Program-made: the position numbers and the translations under genes
Notes under the pieces: model-generated
Told to the model about the DNA's origin: nothing
Seen by the model: the letters and a program-made list of their open reading frames with translations, nothing else
Databases searched by the model: none
In this document: in pieces, positions 1-12,747 of the stretch
Numbering within the stretch: position 1 is the stretch's first letter
Layout: each line of letters opens with the position of its first letter
Origin: Mya arenaria
Taxonomy: Eukaryota; Mollusca; Bivalvia; Myida; Myidae
Reading direction: 5' to 3'
Length of the DNA stretch: 64,000 nucleotides
NCBI RefSeq assembly: GCF_026914265.1
Contig: NC_069133.1
Location: forward strand, 6,755,985 to 6,819,984

Positions 1-1642
1 TAGGTTTTAAGGGTATTTAGATGTCAGAGCGCTGCTTAATAAATAAGGCGATCTCATTGACGGAGGCATGAGGCTAAACACTAAGTACTTTTAGAGTTCT
101 TTATTACTTTTATGATGTTTTTCAGGTTCTTCAAAGTGGTTTGCACGGATTCTATAACAAAGTCATGAACGTTCATAAATTCTTTATTTAATCAACCTAA
201 CGAAAGGTGGAGTTACGTTTTAACTTAATGAAGTGTTGTTACACGTTATTTTAATATAACTATACTGATTTTTATTTTTCACATTTCGACTAAGTATTTA
301 TTAAAAGAAATACCGCTGCCCGGTCGAATACGAACCCCTTGACTTTGAGTGATCCTGGTTACGATGACCGATTAATGAACAAGATATGACAGTGGTCAAG
401 TGCAATTAATTTTAAGTCGAAAAGAGCAATTTTCGTGAAACCTCACGATCAGAACGACGCCAAATTAAACAAATTTGTAACAATATTTACCACACTTTCT
501 ACTATAGTCGTGTATTTAGGGTATATGACGCGATTTAAGCGCTGGTAATGGTGAAACTGCCCGAGGATGCTTTAAAATTGGTCTTTAGGAATTTATATGT
601 CTATTTAAAGTCAATTTTAGCTGTATCAATATTGAGTTTGATGATGTGATAGCGGTTATATATGGCATTCGGTGATGGGGATGGGGAATAGAGAGGCTGG
701 TACAACTATTTCATAATAACAATAGGGAAGCGTAATCGCGAGCCAAAGGGTCTGCTCTTAAGTATAGGGTAGCGGCTTTTAGGTAACACTCTCGCGATAT
801 TTAGCGCGATAATAGTACTTATCGCGCGGTTCGTTTTAGTAATTTAAATATCTATTACAATTTGATTCAATTGCAAGATATTATCTACCTTAACCGATCT
901 GTTTTGTGGCTATTTTCTCGCGTAACTGTGAGAACATTTTGAAACGTTCAACAGAAAGAGTGTAAATGCCAACACGTCTAGGTGTCGGGATTCGACATAT
1001 TGCTGGTTTTCTATTTATGCAATAATTTACAGAATTGAATAGTACTTGTCAAAACGTTGTCATAAAGTGGAGATATTTTATTCTATTGTTGATCAAATAG
1101 CAGATAAGGACGTCTTTATAAATGTTCAATTTATTTTATTGTTAACTGCACACTTCTGTTTTCCAAAATTTAACAATGCAATTAATCCGATATGTTACAG
1201 CAAAATAATTAAAACTGAAAATGTTGCAGCTAGAAGCTCTAGCAAAACTTGAAACACAACATGAGCAAAATATATTCAATAAAAAACACGTTGCCCAAAG
1301 TTCACATGACATGAGTATAAGATGTTTTGTGTTATTCTATTTGCTATTTTAGGTTTACGAATTCTATATCACTGGTATATAATATTCCCGAGAACCTGGA
1401 AATCTGTTGAGACATGCATCTAATATTGCTAATTGCTAGTTGTTCATTGCAAGCTACTTCTGTACCATGTTCTACTTGCCAATTACCCTATTGTATATTT
1501 TTAATCATTAGTAAATGGTGCTTGATAGAATACCATGGAGAGTTTCCGTTTATTTCTGTGGTAAAAGTGTAATGTTGGTTGTCAAAACGTCTTAGCATGC
1601 ATTAGTAAATGTAGTTATAAAATAAGGCTTAACAAGATTGGC

Positions 1643-1731
1643 GGCAATCAACAATCAGTTAATTATAACTGGCAAAGTGGCAATCGACAATCAGTAAATT
1701 ATAACTGGCAAAGTGGCAATCGACAATCGAC
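1643..1731. repeat. Short tandem repeat, about 36-bp unit
   Basis: Two full copies and a partial third of a unit starting GGCAATCGACAATCAG and ending ACTGGCAAAGT stand head to tail. No function can be inferred. Confidence 0.8.
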
Positions 1732-1859
1732 ATAAGCGTTTAGAAGTTGACATGGTACAAATAGCAGACTGGCCTTACATTCAATACACGTAGATGAGTT
1801 ATTTAGTTTAAATGATGATTCACGTTTGCAACGAATTATGGAAGGACCGATTTAACTGT

Positions 1860-1992
1860 AGAATACCTACTCGTCCGACTTGGTGACCGCAAACCAAACT
1901 CAAATACGCCCGAGCCGGGAATTGTACCCGACCCGGGTCGGATTGGTTAGAAGCGAGTGCCCTTAACACTGCATTAACCGCACAACGCTAAA
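1860..1992 (-). mobile_element. tRNA-derived SINE, truncated copy
   Basis: Read on the minus strand this matches the SINE at 12748-12945: an A-box-like start (GCGGTTAATGCAGTG), a B-box region around a CCCGGGT motif, then the body block GGGCGTATTTGAGTTTGG and GGTCACCAAG. The copy is diverged and stops before the shared 3' end. It is a SINE relic, not a tRNA gene. Confidence 0.7.
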
Positions 1993-2815
1993 ATGTAGAA
2001 ATCATGGGAAAATATATTTTGACAAATAGCAAAGCAATGGGCAATTCACATGTTTCAACCTGCTTTCCATACTAGAAGGCACCTTATCTATTGTAATGTA
2101 GCTTGGTTCAGCCAGGTGTTGTTTATTCTTGCCAGTTGCTATTTGTCAGGTTCTATGTGCCAATTGTTGTTCTGTATAATTATTATCATTTATTAAAGGT
2201 ATTTCATACATCAAACACTTGGGTTCATCTCTTTAATAAACATCCTGGACTCAAATTCCACATGTATGAAGCTAAGAATGACCGGATTGTAAGTGCCTAG
2301 TGGTTTTGTGTGTGTGTGTGTGTTTTTTTTAATTCATAAATAATACTAACTACAACAAAACACGTTATGTAAACGATATATTACAAGAAATGGTGTTCAA
2401 CGATTCTGTCAGATAATACTTTCTAACATTATACACAGATTTAAAAAAAAAAAGTATTATTACATTAAGAAGTGTTCCAGTTTGTACATATTTAGATGTC
2501 TTTTAATATTCTGCTTTCGCTCATTGCCAAATATAAAACATTGCAATCAAAAATGTAATTCGACACCCAGTTTGTTGAATATTAGACAGTTCCTCTCATT
2601 GACCTTGTTTGGTTCTCAACTGTATGAGTGGATAAAAAAGTGTCTTAGGAGTTGAGTGAAGATAACTTTCATAGCCTTTGATATTTTTATTAAACATTAA
2701 TGACATTAATTTCATATGAATACCATGTTGTTAAAAACTGATCTTTAAACTTACATTTTACTGAAAGTTAAAGCCAGTTATAATTTACAAACTTGACTCA
2801 TTTTCTCGATATTTA

Positions 2816-3190
2816 TTAAAGATGCCTTCTTACTCCCCGATAAGATTTACAGCAATAAGCAATATTGTTTAAATATTCCAAAAACGATGAAGAAATGTCG
2901 AAAACAATGGTTCTTAGGAAGGATACCGAGTTTAATTTGAAAGAAATGAGCATAAAACACGGTATTTTTACCTTATGAGACTATAGAAGACCATAGTAAA
3001 TATTTTAGCATTCACCAATCATTTTACATTTTTGCAATTTCTGCTATTAAATACACGGTTACAATCTTGTTATCAGTAATTAATATTTTCCATATATGCA
3101 TTATTAAGTAAATAGTTAAAGGATTATCGGTCAAAATTGATGTTTGTTATACATGTGTATGTATTGATTTTGAATAAGAGTGTCACTTAA
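2816..3190 (+). mobile_element. MITE family A (TTAA-flanked), copy 1
   Basis: This is a non-coding element of about 375 bp that begins TTAAAGATG, followed by a CTTCTTACTCC block, and ends GAGTGTCACTTAA. The two ends form imperfect inverted repeats flanked by TTAA. Related copies lie at 15248-15623, 19606-19933 and, inverted, 49853-50224. The shared internal block near position 2900 (GTCGAAAACAATGGTTCTTA) makes the relation clear. TTAA duplication suggests mobilisation by a piggyBac-like or similar transposase; that is inference. Confidence 0.75.
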
Positions 3191-4104
3191 AGTCCTTTAA
3201 AACAAGATTAAGCTTAGCTCATTATTTTCGTTCTTTTATAATTTGAGTAAAATACATCTTTTCAGGGTTTTAAGACTTAAACTATAAATTATCTTTTTGA
3301 AAATCACAGGAAACTTGTTTCCATTTATCAAAAGTTTAAAACCAAATTTAAGTATGTATTTTTGGCTGATTGAAATAAGCAACATAAGCCTGTTCCTCTT
3401 AAGAAGTTTCAAGAAATTGGGGCCTTTCTTTATCCTTGTGATTTATAAGTCCACATTTATGAATATGATCAAATGGAAAGTAAAAGTTAAACAGCACAAA
3501 CACTGTCAAAGGCATCTGGAGAGGCATTGTGGGTAATTAATATAACAAAGGCAATCAATCAGGACGAGTCCTTCTGTTGTAACTAGATAGTTAATAAAAT
3601 CCCAATTAGGGTCCGTGCTCGTGCGAGACACTGTCCATCCATTTGTCTTGAATCTACACTGTAATCGTAACATTTAAGGGGCCAATTTAGGGCTCCCGGT
3701 TCCCGCCCCTCGGTCGCATGTTCGCATTCCGATGGCCGAGCCGGTACGACGTAATTCTAGGGTCCCTTCGACCATGCTATAACCTAGGGGCTGGCGGGGA
3801 GAAGATAAACATCTTGTTTTTACTCTGATCAAAGCATTCTGTAAGGTATATTACTAACTCGCATGAAAGTTTATCAGGTTCGGGAATCTTGCTATGAATT
3901 GGGCGTAATTTGGACCATCGCAGGTCGAGCCCTAAGTGTAAAGCCGTGCCACCCTGGACAAAACCAGGCGTTTAAACAATTATTGTCCGAATGGTCAAAC
4001 CAATGACATAAACGGGTTGGTTCTATTAATGCTGAACTACCATTTGTGGTTATCAGTAATTTTGATCAAGATTGCTACACCAAAGAGCGAGAGTTTAATT
4101 TCAT

Positions 4105-4200
4105 AAGTCACACCGCCCCCTATAATCGGGGATATAAAATGCAATGACCAGTGGTCAAATGTCAAACCGTTTGATTTCACTAAAACGAACCATTGCTAAG
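4105..4200 (+). promoter_or_regulatory. Putative core promoter of the HMX-type gene
   Basis: A GC-box-like CCGCCCCC at 4113-4120 is followed by a TATA-like GATATAAAAT at 4131-4140. Transcription would start near 4160-4170, giving a 5' UTR of about 200 bases before the ATG at 4362. The assignment rests only on these motifs and their distance from the start codon. Confidence 0.5.
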
Positions 4201-4361
4201 TGATAAGTCATTGAGTTTGAATTTTATTAAAAAACCAAACAGTTTAATTTTGAATTATATTAGTGACCACTATATTACAATCAGCGTTTGCAAAAAGCCG
4301 CATTGGATTTCGCGTTTATTCGAAAAAGTGTGTTTACTATTGACTTTGCCATCAGGAAAAA

Positions 4362-5530
4362 ATGGAAGGAAATAATATTAAAAAGACTTTGCCGTTTTCC
4401 ATAGAAAGCATTCTTTCCAAAGATAGCAGTAACAAGCCCGAAAACACCTCCAAGTACTCACCGTATAGAAATGACGTCACAGTTACAGCCCCGTCTGCTG
4501 GTGACGTCAGAAACGCGATGGCGTCCCGTGTCTTCTTAGCAGAGGGGATCGCTGAGAGATTAGGCCAGAACAGTTCTTACAGTAAGTACACATTTAAACA
4601 AAAATGTTTATAATAATTAGGGGTTTCTTTTACCAACGAGAACAATACTTTTTCAAAAGTATATTAATGCTAAGAACAGACTGAATACCTAAGATTTAAG
4701 TATTCTTTTGAAGATCTGTTTTTATTAAAATCTGATGAATATATCAATCGAAATATTACTGTAAAGAGGGTTCTGTATATATCTTAAATCTTAAAATGTA
4801 TTTTTTTTTATAAATACAAGGCTAATAATAATGATAATAGTGGACCAATTGATTTTATCTTTATTTTACTTCACATGATTGGAATACTAAAATGTAAGAT
4901 AGACGGTATTAATTATTACAACATTGTCACAAAATACGGTTTGGTTTAAGGTATCATTAACTCTGACATTTAAAAAAATATATTTTAGCAATGTGGTCTG
5001 CAAAATCCATATATTAAAATCAGCGTCATGCAAATATTCTAAAACTTAAATATATATTTTTAGGCGAAGATTCGGATGACGACGACAGTGGCGATGTATT
5101 TGACAGTCCTATGAAAACGTCATCAACAACACACGATGAAGACATGACTTCATCACCAGAGGAGCGATTGACCACAGCGATTTCAAAATGCAAAGCAAAG
5201 AAGAAAACTCGGACAGTATTTTCAAGACAGCAAGTTTTCTACCTCGAGGCTGCTTTTGACGCCAAACGTTACCTGTCCAGTGCAGAGAGGTCAGAGATTG
5301 CGACGTCATTGAATTTGACAGAAACTCAAGTGAAGGTTTGGTTTCAAAACAGGCGAAACAAGTGGAAAGCTCAGTTAAACGGCGATGAGAAGGGACTGTC
5401 TGTCGAAAATACGCCAGTGTATATGCCGCCATTTTTGTGTAGTAGCATGGCGGCCGCTGCTGCGCATGCGCACAGAACGCAGCAAGGACTCCCGCCACTT
5501 CCGTTCTTTCGACAGCCAGTGTTCTACTAA
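4362..5530 (+). CDS. Hmx: HMX/NK5-type homeobox transcription factor
   Basis: Two exons, 4362-4581 and 5064-5530, join in phase 1 (donor GTAAGT, acceptor TTTTTAG) to encode 228 residues. Residues near 10-17 read LPFSIESIL, an eh1-type motif known to bind Groucho/TLE co-repressors. An acidic linker (EDSDDDDSGD) precedes the homeodomain at about residues 119-178. The homeodomain has KKTRTVFSR at its start, KRYLSSAER in the middle and helix 3 QVKVWFQNRRNKWK, with Trp48, Phe49, Asn51 and Arg53 intact. KRYLSS and LTETQVK are typical of the HMX family. The tail after the homeodomain is short, with an alanine run and a proline/phenylalanine-rich end. The protein should be a nuclear DNA-binding regulator; in other animals HMX genes act in sensory and neural cells. 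A polyadenylation signal lies at 5816-5821. HMX is preferred over other NK-like classes, but the exact paralogue is uncertain. Confidence 0.9.
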
Positions 5531-5643
5531 CTCTTAGTAGTATGGATTGTAATTGTTATAAAATGTATTCGATAAACTTCTCTGAAAATGACAGAATGTG
5601 TATCAAAGAGATGCATGTATATTTGTATATAAAAAGTGAATAC

Positions 5644-5645
<2 letters not shown>

Positions 5646-5729
<84 letters not shown>
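5646..5729. repeat. (TA)n microsatellite in the HMX 3' UTR
   Basis: About 84 bases of nearly pure TA dinucleotide lie between the HMX-type stop codon at 5530 and the AATAAA at 5816, so they are probably transcribed in its 3' UTR. Confidence 0.9.
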
Positions 5730-5732
<3 letters not shown>

Positions 5733-5829
5733 TGTTACAATAACGTGCGATGTAAATCTATAAAACTCTTGTAATTTGCTTTGTTATGTTTGTTTGATTG
5801 TTAAGAAAGTTAATGAATAAATTACATGA

Positions 5830-7548
5830 AATATAATTCTGTTTCATTTGAAAAAGAAGCGTTACATTTTTTTTAATAAAAACCACATAGCTTGATTTAT
5901 TATAAAAAATCCTTTATCGGGGGCATTTTTCAGTAATTTGTTCATTATCGCTTGAGTAAATATTGCTATATGTATGGTACTCTGCATACGGAATAAATTG
6001 TCAGTCTTATGATATAGGCATAAAATCTAACTTAATTAAGTTTATTCTAATAACGAATTAAACGATATGGTTATCATAATGCTGAACCTCTATGGCACGC
6101 GAGAGTCAATGAGGTTGTGAACACAGGAGAAAGTAACTGAAGAAAAAAATATGATATTCGACCAAAAGACTCGCAAATTGATTTAATATGAATTGTGAGG
6201 CAGGATTTCGGTAGTTCGTTACATGAGGGAGAGGGTTTAACACAGTCAGGTTTAATACCGTACCAACAAAATATAAACTAATAATAATTAAACTAATCAA
6301 TGGTTTGAATTAACACATGTTTGGAGGAGGGTAATGTCTTGAAAAGGCCTTTTTCTCTAACCCTGGAAACTCTCGGGCGTTTCATTCTGTTTGCCACAGG
6401 AAATATGATGCATCATTGTGTATAAAGACTTTTATTTTGTCAAACCTGGTAAGACGCATTGTCAAGTTTTGGGACCATATGTGCATGTGTATTGGAACGA
6501 ACAGTATTGTTTTGTCTTTAAGGTGTGTTTCACAATTGGATTAAGAAGTGGTTCATCCGAGGACTCACCCCTTACCCTTAAATATTGTCTAACCTTAGCT
6601 CTACATATAGGATAAGATGAAACGAATTTGTCTAAAATATGCATGAAAAACATATAAAATATAAAATACATGTATTTTGAGTTAAGGCAAACTTTTGTCA
6701 TTCAGGAAACATAAGCAGGCAACAATGACAAAACAGATGTATGAATTCACTTGGCTCAACAATTGACAAAATGACTTGAATATTCTAGTTGAAATGAGTA
6801 ATGCACGTGTTTCAGAAGCATCGTGAAACCGGACAACTAAATATATATTTACGGTTAATTATATAAAAAAAATCGGTAAACGTATTTAATACACGTGAAT
6901 AATGAACATTTAAATGAAAATGGTCAGTGCGAGAGACTTAGGAAAAGAAAACAACGCGAATTTAGCAATTGTATTACAATAAAAAATACTTTTAGCTCTG
7001 TTCTATGTTTAAACCTATCCATCATGCTGGGTGCCATTCTAAAATGTTGCACAGATGACCGAATCGTCTTAAAATAGTATTTCTATATATAATAACTACT
7101 AATATTACTTAATAGTGTATACACGTTAAGACATACTATCTATGTACATATTTAATCATATATAACAGAAAGTTGTTTTGTTGTTTGTTTGTTTTTTGTT
7201 TTGTTTTTTCAAATTCAAACATTTTAAGTACAAGGGACAGTTAAATGAGTCCTAAATACGATTTACACCTTTACGACAGGTCGCCAAAAGTACCGCCGTT
7301 ACGGACTTCAATGAAACTACATAATTTAATTCAGTAACGATATATACTTTATGTTTTCTTAATTCAATTGCCGAGAGATACCACGCTACCACATAGAATA
7401 TGAGATTCAACATGTCACGTTGACGTCGGGATTTTGCGTTGTCGTATACGGGTTTTCACGAAGTGCTGTTTTAACCTACTCTTTTTTGTCAGTAGTTTAT
7501 GTTTATTTGAGATTTTGTCCACGATCGCAGATACTGTGAATTATTCTA
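5830..7548. other. Intergenic, no gene seen
   Basis: AT-rich DNA without a convincing exon, repeat family or RNA gene. A T/G-rich stretch lies at about 7165-7210. Confidence 0.6.
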
Positions 7549-7554
7549 GGGCTA

Positions 7555-8824
7555 TGTAACGCCGCATTACAGCATCGCCGCATAAACGAAGTCGACCACG
7601 TTTATGCGGTGATTTACAACGCATAAACAGGACATTTTATGTGGCAAAAAGGCACACTTTCGCCGCTTATTTCTTTTTAAAACACATACTAGTACAATAG
7701 TGGTTGATAAAGATTCATCAAGATCGGACTTAGTTTTATGTGTCCACTTCAACAAGCTTTGAACTAGACTTTTTGAGACGTAAATTCTGACAAAGATTTA
7801 GTAAGATCGGTTTAAATGTGAACCAAACCAATTGATCTTTCAGCGAAAACGTTTGAAATGACGTTTGGCCCGATTTATGGCGGGATTAATGTTACGACAA
7901 CGCACAACACCTTCATTAGGGACAATCAGAAAATTGAATCGTCGTATGACGTAACATATATTCTCGCCTTTACATATATTCTCGCCTTTCTGTCAGATTG
8001 ACAGGCATGTACACTTGACAATGCGCACTTTCAACGGCATTTTAAACGTTTCTAGAAAAATCAATTGTTAACGACGGACAAACAACAGAAATCCAACAAT
8101 CCTCACAGCTCTTTGTGCTCAGATTAGCTAAGAATTATTTCAATGTCAAGAACCACTGATAATTGTGGTTATGTGAAATTTATTCACGTCTAGGTCTTCA
8201 GCGTATATCTCTGGTTACCAGGGCAACAAAAGGAAAACTTTTGAAAATGATTTTGTTTCCAAAAAAATCAACACAACATTAGTTTGGGGCACTTAAACAA
8301 GAGGACTCAGATGACTGATATAGGGTCATCATGGACGTCTTTCTTTCATTGATTGTGGTTTTATGCACTAGTCATTTGTAACCAAGAGAATGTAGATGTG
8401 AACACTCCATAATTTATTTTCAACTTTCAATTTTGGCTCAACTTTAAAATATTACCTTAAAATTGATCAATTTGCCTGCCTACTTTTCCCGTATTTTCTT
8501 CAAAATGACAGTAATATGCTACGACCTAATCTTAATCAACATCATAATCAACAACATCATCACCACAATCACCATCATCATCACCACAATCACAACCACC
8601 ACCACCATCATCATCCCCACGACCATCATCATCATAATCATCATCATCATCATCATTTACGTCATCACCAACGTTTTTGTTGAACTATTAGAACTCTATT
8701 TCTAGCTTTTAATAGATGGTATAGTTAATCCTCTTTATGTGGCAAAAAGGCACAGTTGCGCCCCATATTAGCAATTTCTGCTTTATGCGTTGTGATTGCG
8801 GCGATGCTGCTATGTGGCGTTACA
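7555..8824. mobile_element. Non-autonomous TIR DNA element, 1.27 kb
   Basis: The ends are inverted repeats of about 30 bases: both start TGTAACGCC and share CAGCATCGCCGCA further in. A second inner block (TTATGTGGCAAAAAGGCACA) appears near each end in the same orientation. The flanks carry the same six bases, GGGCTA, at 7549-7554 and 8825-8830, a likely target-site duplication. No transposase is present. The superfamily is undecided; a 6-bp duplication fits few groups, and a worn 8-bp hAT site is possible. Confidence 0.65.
8535..8672 (+). repeat. (CAT/CAA)n-rich microsatellite
   Basis: An impure run of CAT, CAC and CAA triplets spans about 140 bases inside the TIR element at 7555-8824. It yields a spurious Ile/Thr-rich open frame. 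Confidence 0.85.
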
Positions 8825-8830
8825 GGGCTA

Positions 8831-9570
8831 CACGTCACAGATTCTATCAAGCCAATACATATCGTCCGTATGATCCGCTTTACACTGCTCATGAACACCG
8901 TTGCTGGCTTCTATAGATTTCCAGTGATTCATTCCGTTCGTTTACGGGTCATCTCCGTTGCCGTCAAACCATGAACCTCCTGCCGTACTAGGCCTCCCAT
9001 CCACCCATACCCGATCAACTAAACTACTATTAAGGAAATCAGTACCCGCCGCCTTGCTCGACAAAACTTCCGTTTCGTTTTATAAGAACAGAAGAGCAAG
9101 CAAAAAGTAGTATTTCCTTAATAAACGTTCGCTTGACCGACAACGTACAATGCTGCTTAATGTTCGTCAGAATGGTTCTCTAGTTGTGAAATAGCGTTAC
9201 CACTTAGCACTATAGAGTTTTAAACTTTGAAGCTTTTCCAAGCATGGTCAAAGATGCACCATTAACATTCTCTGAAGGCACATTAAAGCTTTCGCGATTC
9301 ATGGCAGGCGTTCCGGAGCCACGAGATATATTAAGTAAGAATACTTAGAAGCAGGACAAATTACAGTGTGTATGTACACTGCTGCCATGACGGAGCTAGG
9401 CATGAAATGCACGTGCGCTGTGAGTGTATTATAAACATAAGTCGAGGCGGAAACAAGTAAAGAATGAACTAGAAAAACTGTAAATGAAAATAAACAAAAC
9501 CATCCAATCCTAGTTCATGAAGATCCGTCGATATATCACGGTTACAGATTTTTAAAGTTGGTCTGATAAA
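8831..9570. other. Intergenic, no gene seen
   Basis: Unremarkable non-coding DNA between the TIR element and the inverted repeat at 9580. No exon or repeat family was recognised. Confidence 0.5.
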
Positions 9571-9579
9571 ACATTATAT

Positions 9580-9676
9580 AAATATTGCATGGCTTCCAGT
9601 GTGACTTCGCCTCGGGTAACAGTATTTCCCTCATGTTGACAATATGTACTGTCACACTGGAAGCCATGCAATATTT
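9580..9676. repeat. Perfect 26-bp inverted repeat with 45-bp loop
   Basis: The arm at 9580-9605, containing GCATGGCTTCCAGTGTGAC, is the exact reverse complement of 9651-9676. RNA or single-stranded DNA here would form a long uninterrupted hairpin. It may be a foldback element or a regulatory hairpin; no gene overlaps it. Confidence 0.9.
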
Positions 9677-9786
9677 ATTTTAATATATCGAACACAGTTA
9701 CATTTATATACATATATAAGATTTTTACCATTACACAACTTTCAAATTTAATCAATTTATTCATGTACATAATTTATTCTGTAATT

Positions 9787-10189
9787 ATTGTTTGTTTACA
9801 TAATTAGCTGTCATTTTGTTGCAAATGACGTTTAGAAATTATGCAAACACCGGTTGTAACCAGATTAACAACACATTTTAATAAGCGCTTACCACCTCAG
9901 CCTTGGGAAACCAAAAAATGCCTATTTTTAGACCTTTTTGTACTTTTGGAATCTTTATAGACTCAACTTATGTATTTCCATCGGCCTCCGTATGAGAGGC
10001 AAAAGGTTAAGGGTTAAGAATTCAGTTTCCACTGCCTCTGATGTCCTGACACACACACATATATATATTGTTTGTTTACACTAGATAACATTATTCTGCA
10101 AATGTCGTTTGGAAATATTGCAAACGCTGGAAGGTACCAGATTTACAGCACATTTTAATAAGCGCTTACCACCTCAGAATTGGGAAACC
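9787..10189 (+). repeat. Direct repeat pair of about 125 bp
   Basis: Two diverged copies at 9787-9912 and 10067-10189 both begin ATTGTTTGTTTACA and share ACATTTTAATAAGCGCTTAC near the end. They probably belong to one duplicated or transposon-derived unit whose limits I cannot define. Further short internal echoes, such as TGAGGTATAATAATA, occur at 10300-10410. Confidence 0.65.
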
Positions 10190-10419
10190 GCACATGCCTA
10201 ATTAGACGCGCGTGCTATGTGACAGTAATAATGTCAACCGGTCAAAACGGTACTGTCAGTGTGACAGTAAGAAATTGCCCATGATGGGTATATGAGAAAT
10301 TAACATGGGCAGGTCACGTGAGGTATAATAATAAAAAAATATTGACCGCTCGGGTATAGGGAATTTAACATAGAGAATATAAGTGAGGTATAATAATAAT
10401 AGATGTAACCCTTTGGAGC

Positions 10420-11768
10420 TACGAGTAGCACTCGAGACTATAGATAAAAACAGGAAATATTACAACCACTAAAACCTACAATTCTTTACAAATAGTACAA
10501 AAACCAATCGAGCATTTCAAAACGAATTGAATCTAGATTTTTGTTGGTATTATCCAAATTTAAAATACTGGCTAGTGAAATATCACATAATCATTGATAA
10601 ATTTAAAAAAAAGTTCCGAGTAAACACTACAGTATATAAGAATATTTTAACTTGCTGGTGTTTCTATTAGGACTATACACATATATATCACAACATCCTT
10701 GATGCTATGTTTTTTAAGAATTATTTAATGTTAAAAAAATACTTTTTTTGTAATCTTTTTAAAACCCGCTAACAGATATCATCCTATGGATTGGTCCGAA
10801 AGTTGAAACGTTTGTAGTCAAATTCACCAATGGTGTTAATGTTTTAAGTTTTATAACTATGAACAATACAACTAAATATTTGAAGGCAGCATATCCCCTC
10901 AAGCAAGCGAAAGCTACAACATGTTTTGCAAAAGTACATTTTACTGAATATTTCTGAAGTCTGCAGTTGTATTGTGACATGGTGACGCTGTGTGTCTCCC
11001 GGTGTCTGCTAGGCCTCTACACATGATCATAGTTATACGTTTGGGCTCTTCGCTGTAGTTTCCATTGTGTTGTAGAAGTTGGTACACGTGATGTGGTTAG
11101 GTACCATTGCTGCAAGTCAGGGGCGAATCCAGGAATTGACGTTAGACGGTGCTTTACTTAGTGGCGAAACCTTTTGACTTGCGCCCTTCCTTAGAACCGA
11201 AAGAATATGGCATAAACTGTTTGCATTGGGATTCGGTGTTACTCGCTCAGGATTTTTTGTTACCAATTGTAGTCGGAAAAGGTGCGTTTTGGGCTTTTTT
11301 ATTACCTTTTTCCCCATATATATATATATAAAAATTGAACTTTGAGAATTTGGAGCCGCAAGTGCAAGTTTGTTACCAATATCATCAAAATTATGTGAAT
11401 GTTTTTGATGTTGTAATTAGTATATTTTTTTTTCAGTTTTGCATGGATAGATAATTGCAACAAAACCATGTGTGTGTGTGGGGGGGGGGGGGGGGGGGCT
11501 CTATATATTATCATCTCCCATATCGGAACGGTAACAAAAAGGCGGAGCGTAACCGTGCAATTCCTATCGTGGGGATAAATACCAAGGCTAATGACTTATA
11601 CGCATGCTAATTATTGGACGTTGTCCTTGACAACATGGTGCTGAACCGTTACGTCACACACTACCCTCGTCATTAAACGTATACTCTCGCGTACAGCACC
11701 CATGTATGATTTCAATAACTCGGGTTGTGGGTGCAGTAATTATACACGCATTCAGGTGATACACTGAG
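10420..11768. other. Intergenic, no gene seen
   Basis: Non-coding. It includes a (TG)n run that passes into a pure G run of about 19 bases at 11480-11498, which is prone to polymerase slippage and possibly quadruplex-forming. No exon was recognised. Confidence 0.55.
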
Positions 11769-11778
11769 TGTGAGCTAC

Positions 11779-12115
11779 CATTCGGAACACCTCGGCCGCT
11801 TTCCATCGAAAACAACCTCGGATGTATATTGACGGTATACAATGTCAGAATACTTTACATTTTACTACGCTGCAAGAAGATAGTAATTTCAATTTAGCAT
11901 TTAACTTAACGACTTTACTGTTGGGAATATCAATTACTTATGCAATAATACACTTCACTGGCAATCATTTTAAACTCAGGTATACAAAATACACGTTAAT
12001 ACACAATTACAATCAATTAATTTTTTGATTTACGTTTTTTTTGTACTACATCTACTGATGTACGGCATACATCCGAGGTTGTATTCGATGGAAAATGGCC
12101 GAGGTGTTTCGAATG
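11779..12115. mobile_element. Mutator-like MITE, copy 1
   Basis: The 337-bp element has long inverted repeats of about 50 bases, starting CATTCGGAACACCTCGGCC and reaching ACAACCTCGGATGTAT. A 10-base flank, TGTGAGCTAC on the left and TATGAGCTAC on the right, looks like a target-site duplication with one change. A second copy lies at 45269-45602. Long inverted repeats with 9-10-bp duplications are the usual mark of Mutator-like elements. Confidence 0.8.
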
Positions 12116-12747
12116 TATGAGCTACATGGCGTGTATCTGTATGGCACACTAATGATATCAAGTCAATATTCCAGCCGCGAGTTATGCCATTACTTATTAA
12201 TGTATATTAATTTTACAAAGTGATACATATGGCATCTCGGAATCAGGTCATGTCATACCTGGTATTGACATGTGCTTGTGTTAAAAGTTTCAAGTCAATA
12301 TCTTAAACATGTTTGGTTTTAATCAAAACGTTTGTACATCATTAACGACGAGCTAGACTATGCGCATGGGAAATGTCGAAAAACAAGCGTCGCATGAATT
12401 GCTGTATCCGTACGGGAAATAAGAAAGCGCAGCCCAGACAAGAATCGAGTCCAGCTGAAGATCGAGTCCCTAGCCGAAAATCGAGCCCAGCTAGCAACAT
12501 TTTCTTTCGCATATTATAATGGTATTAATAAATGTTTCATTGAAACTAAACTGAGTTTATGTTACTGAAAGGATATAAATGGTGGATGAATATAGAATAA
12601 GACATTAAGCACAAAATGGTTTATATCTGACCCGCAGATTTACAACATACGGTAACATAGTTGTATAAGTTCCGATAACAATTTAAGCATGCGTATTACA
12701 ATGTCATTATTAAAGATACAAGGGACTGTGAACAATATCAAACAGTT

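Larger units (their letters stand above)
1..4100. other. Intergenic, AT-rich
   Basis: I see no coding exon here on either strand; the open frames are short, mostly lack ATG and have no protein-like composition. The region contains a SINE remnant, a small two-copy tandem repeat and a TTAA-flanked MITE, listed separately. Stretches near 720-960 and 3660-3800 are richer in GC and CpG than their surroundings and could be regulatory DNA for the HMX-type gene downstream, but no motif proves it. Confidence 0.6.

Noticed and set aside
4193-4375. Possible upstream reading frame overlapping the HMX start codon
   Set aside because: The frame begins at TTG, with no ATG, so scanning ribosomes are unlikely to use it.
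8756-8974. Possible small membrane protein with a hydrophobic start
   Set aside because: The frame begins inside the inverted end of the TIR element at 7555-8824 and lacks an ATG at its start. Its hydrophobicity comes from the element sequence.
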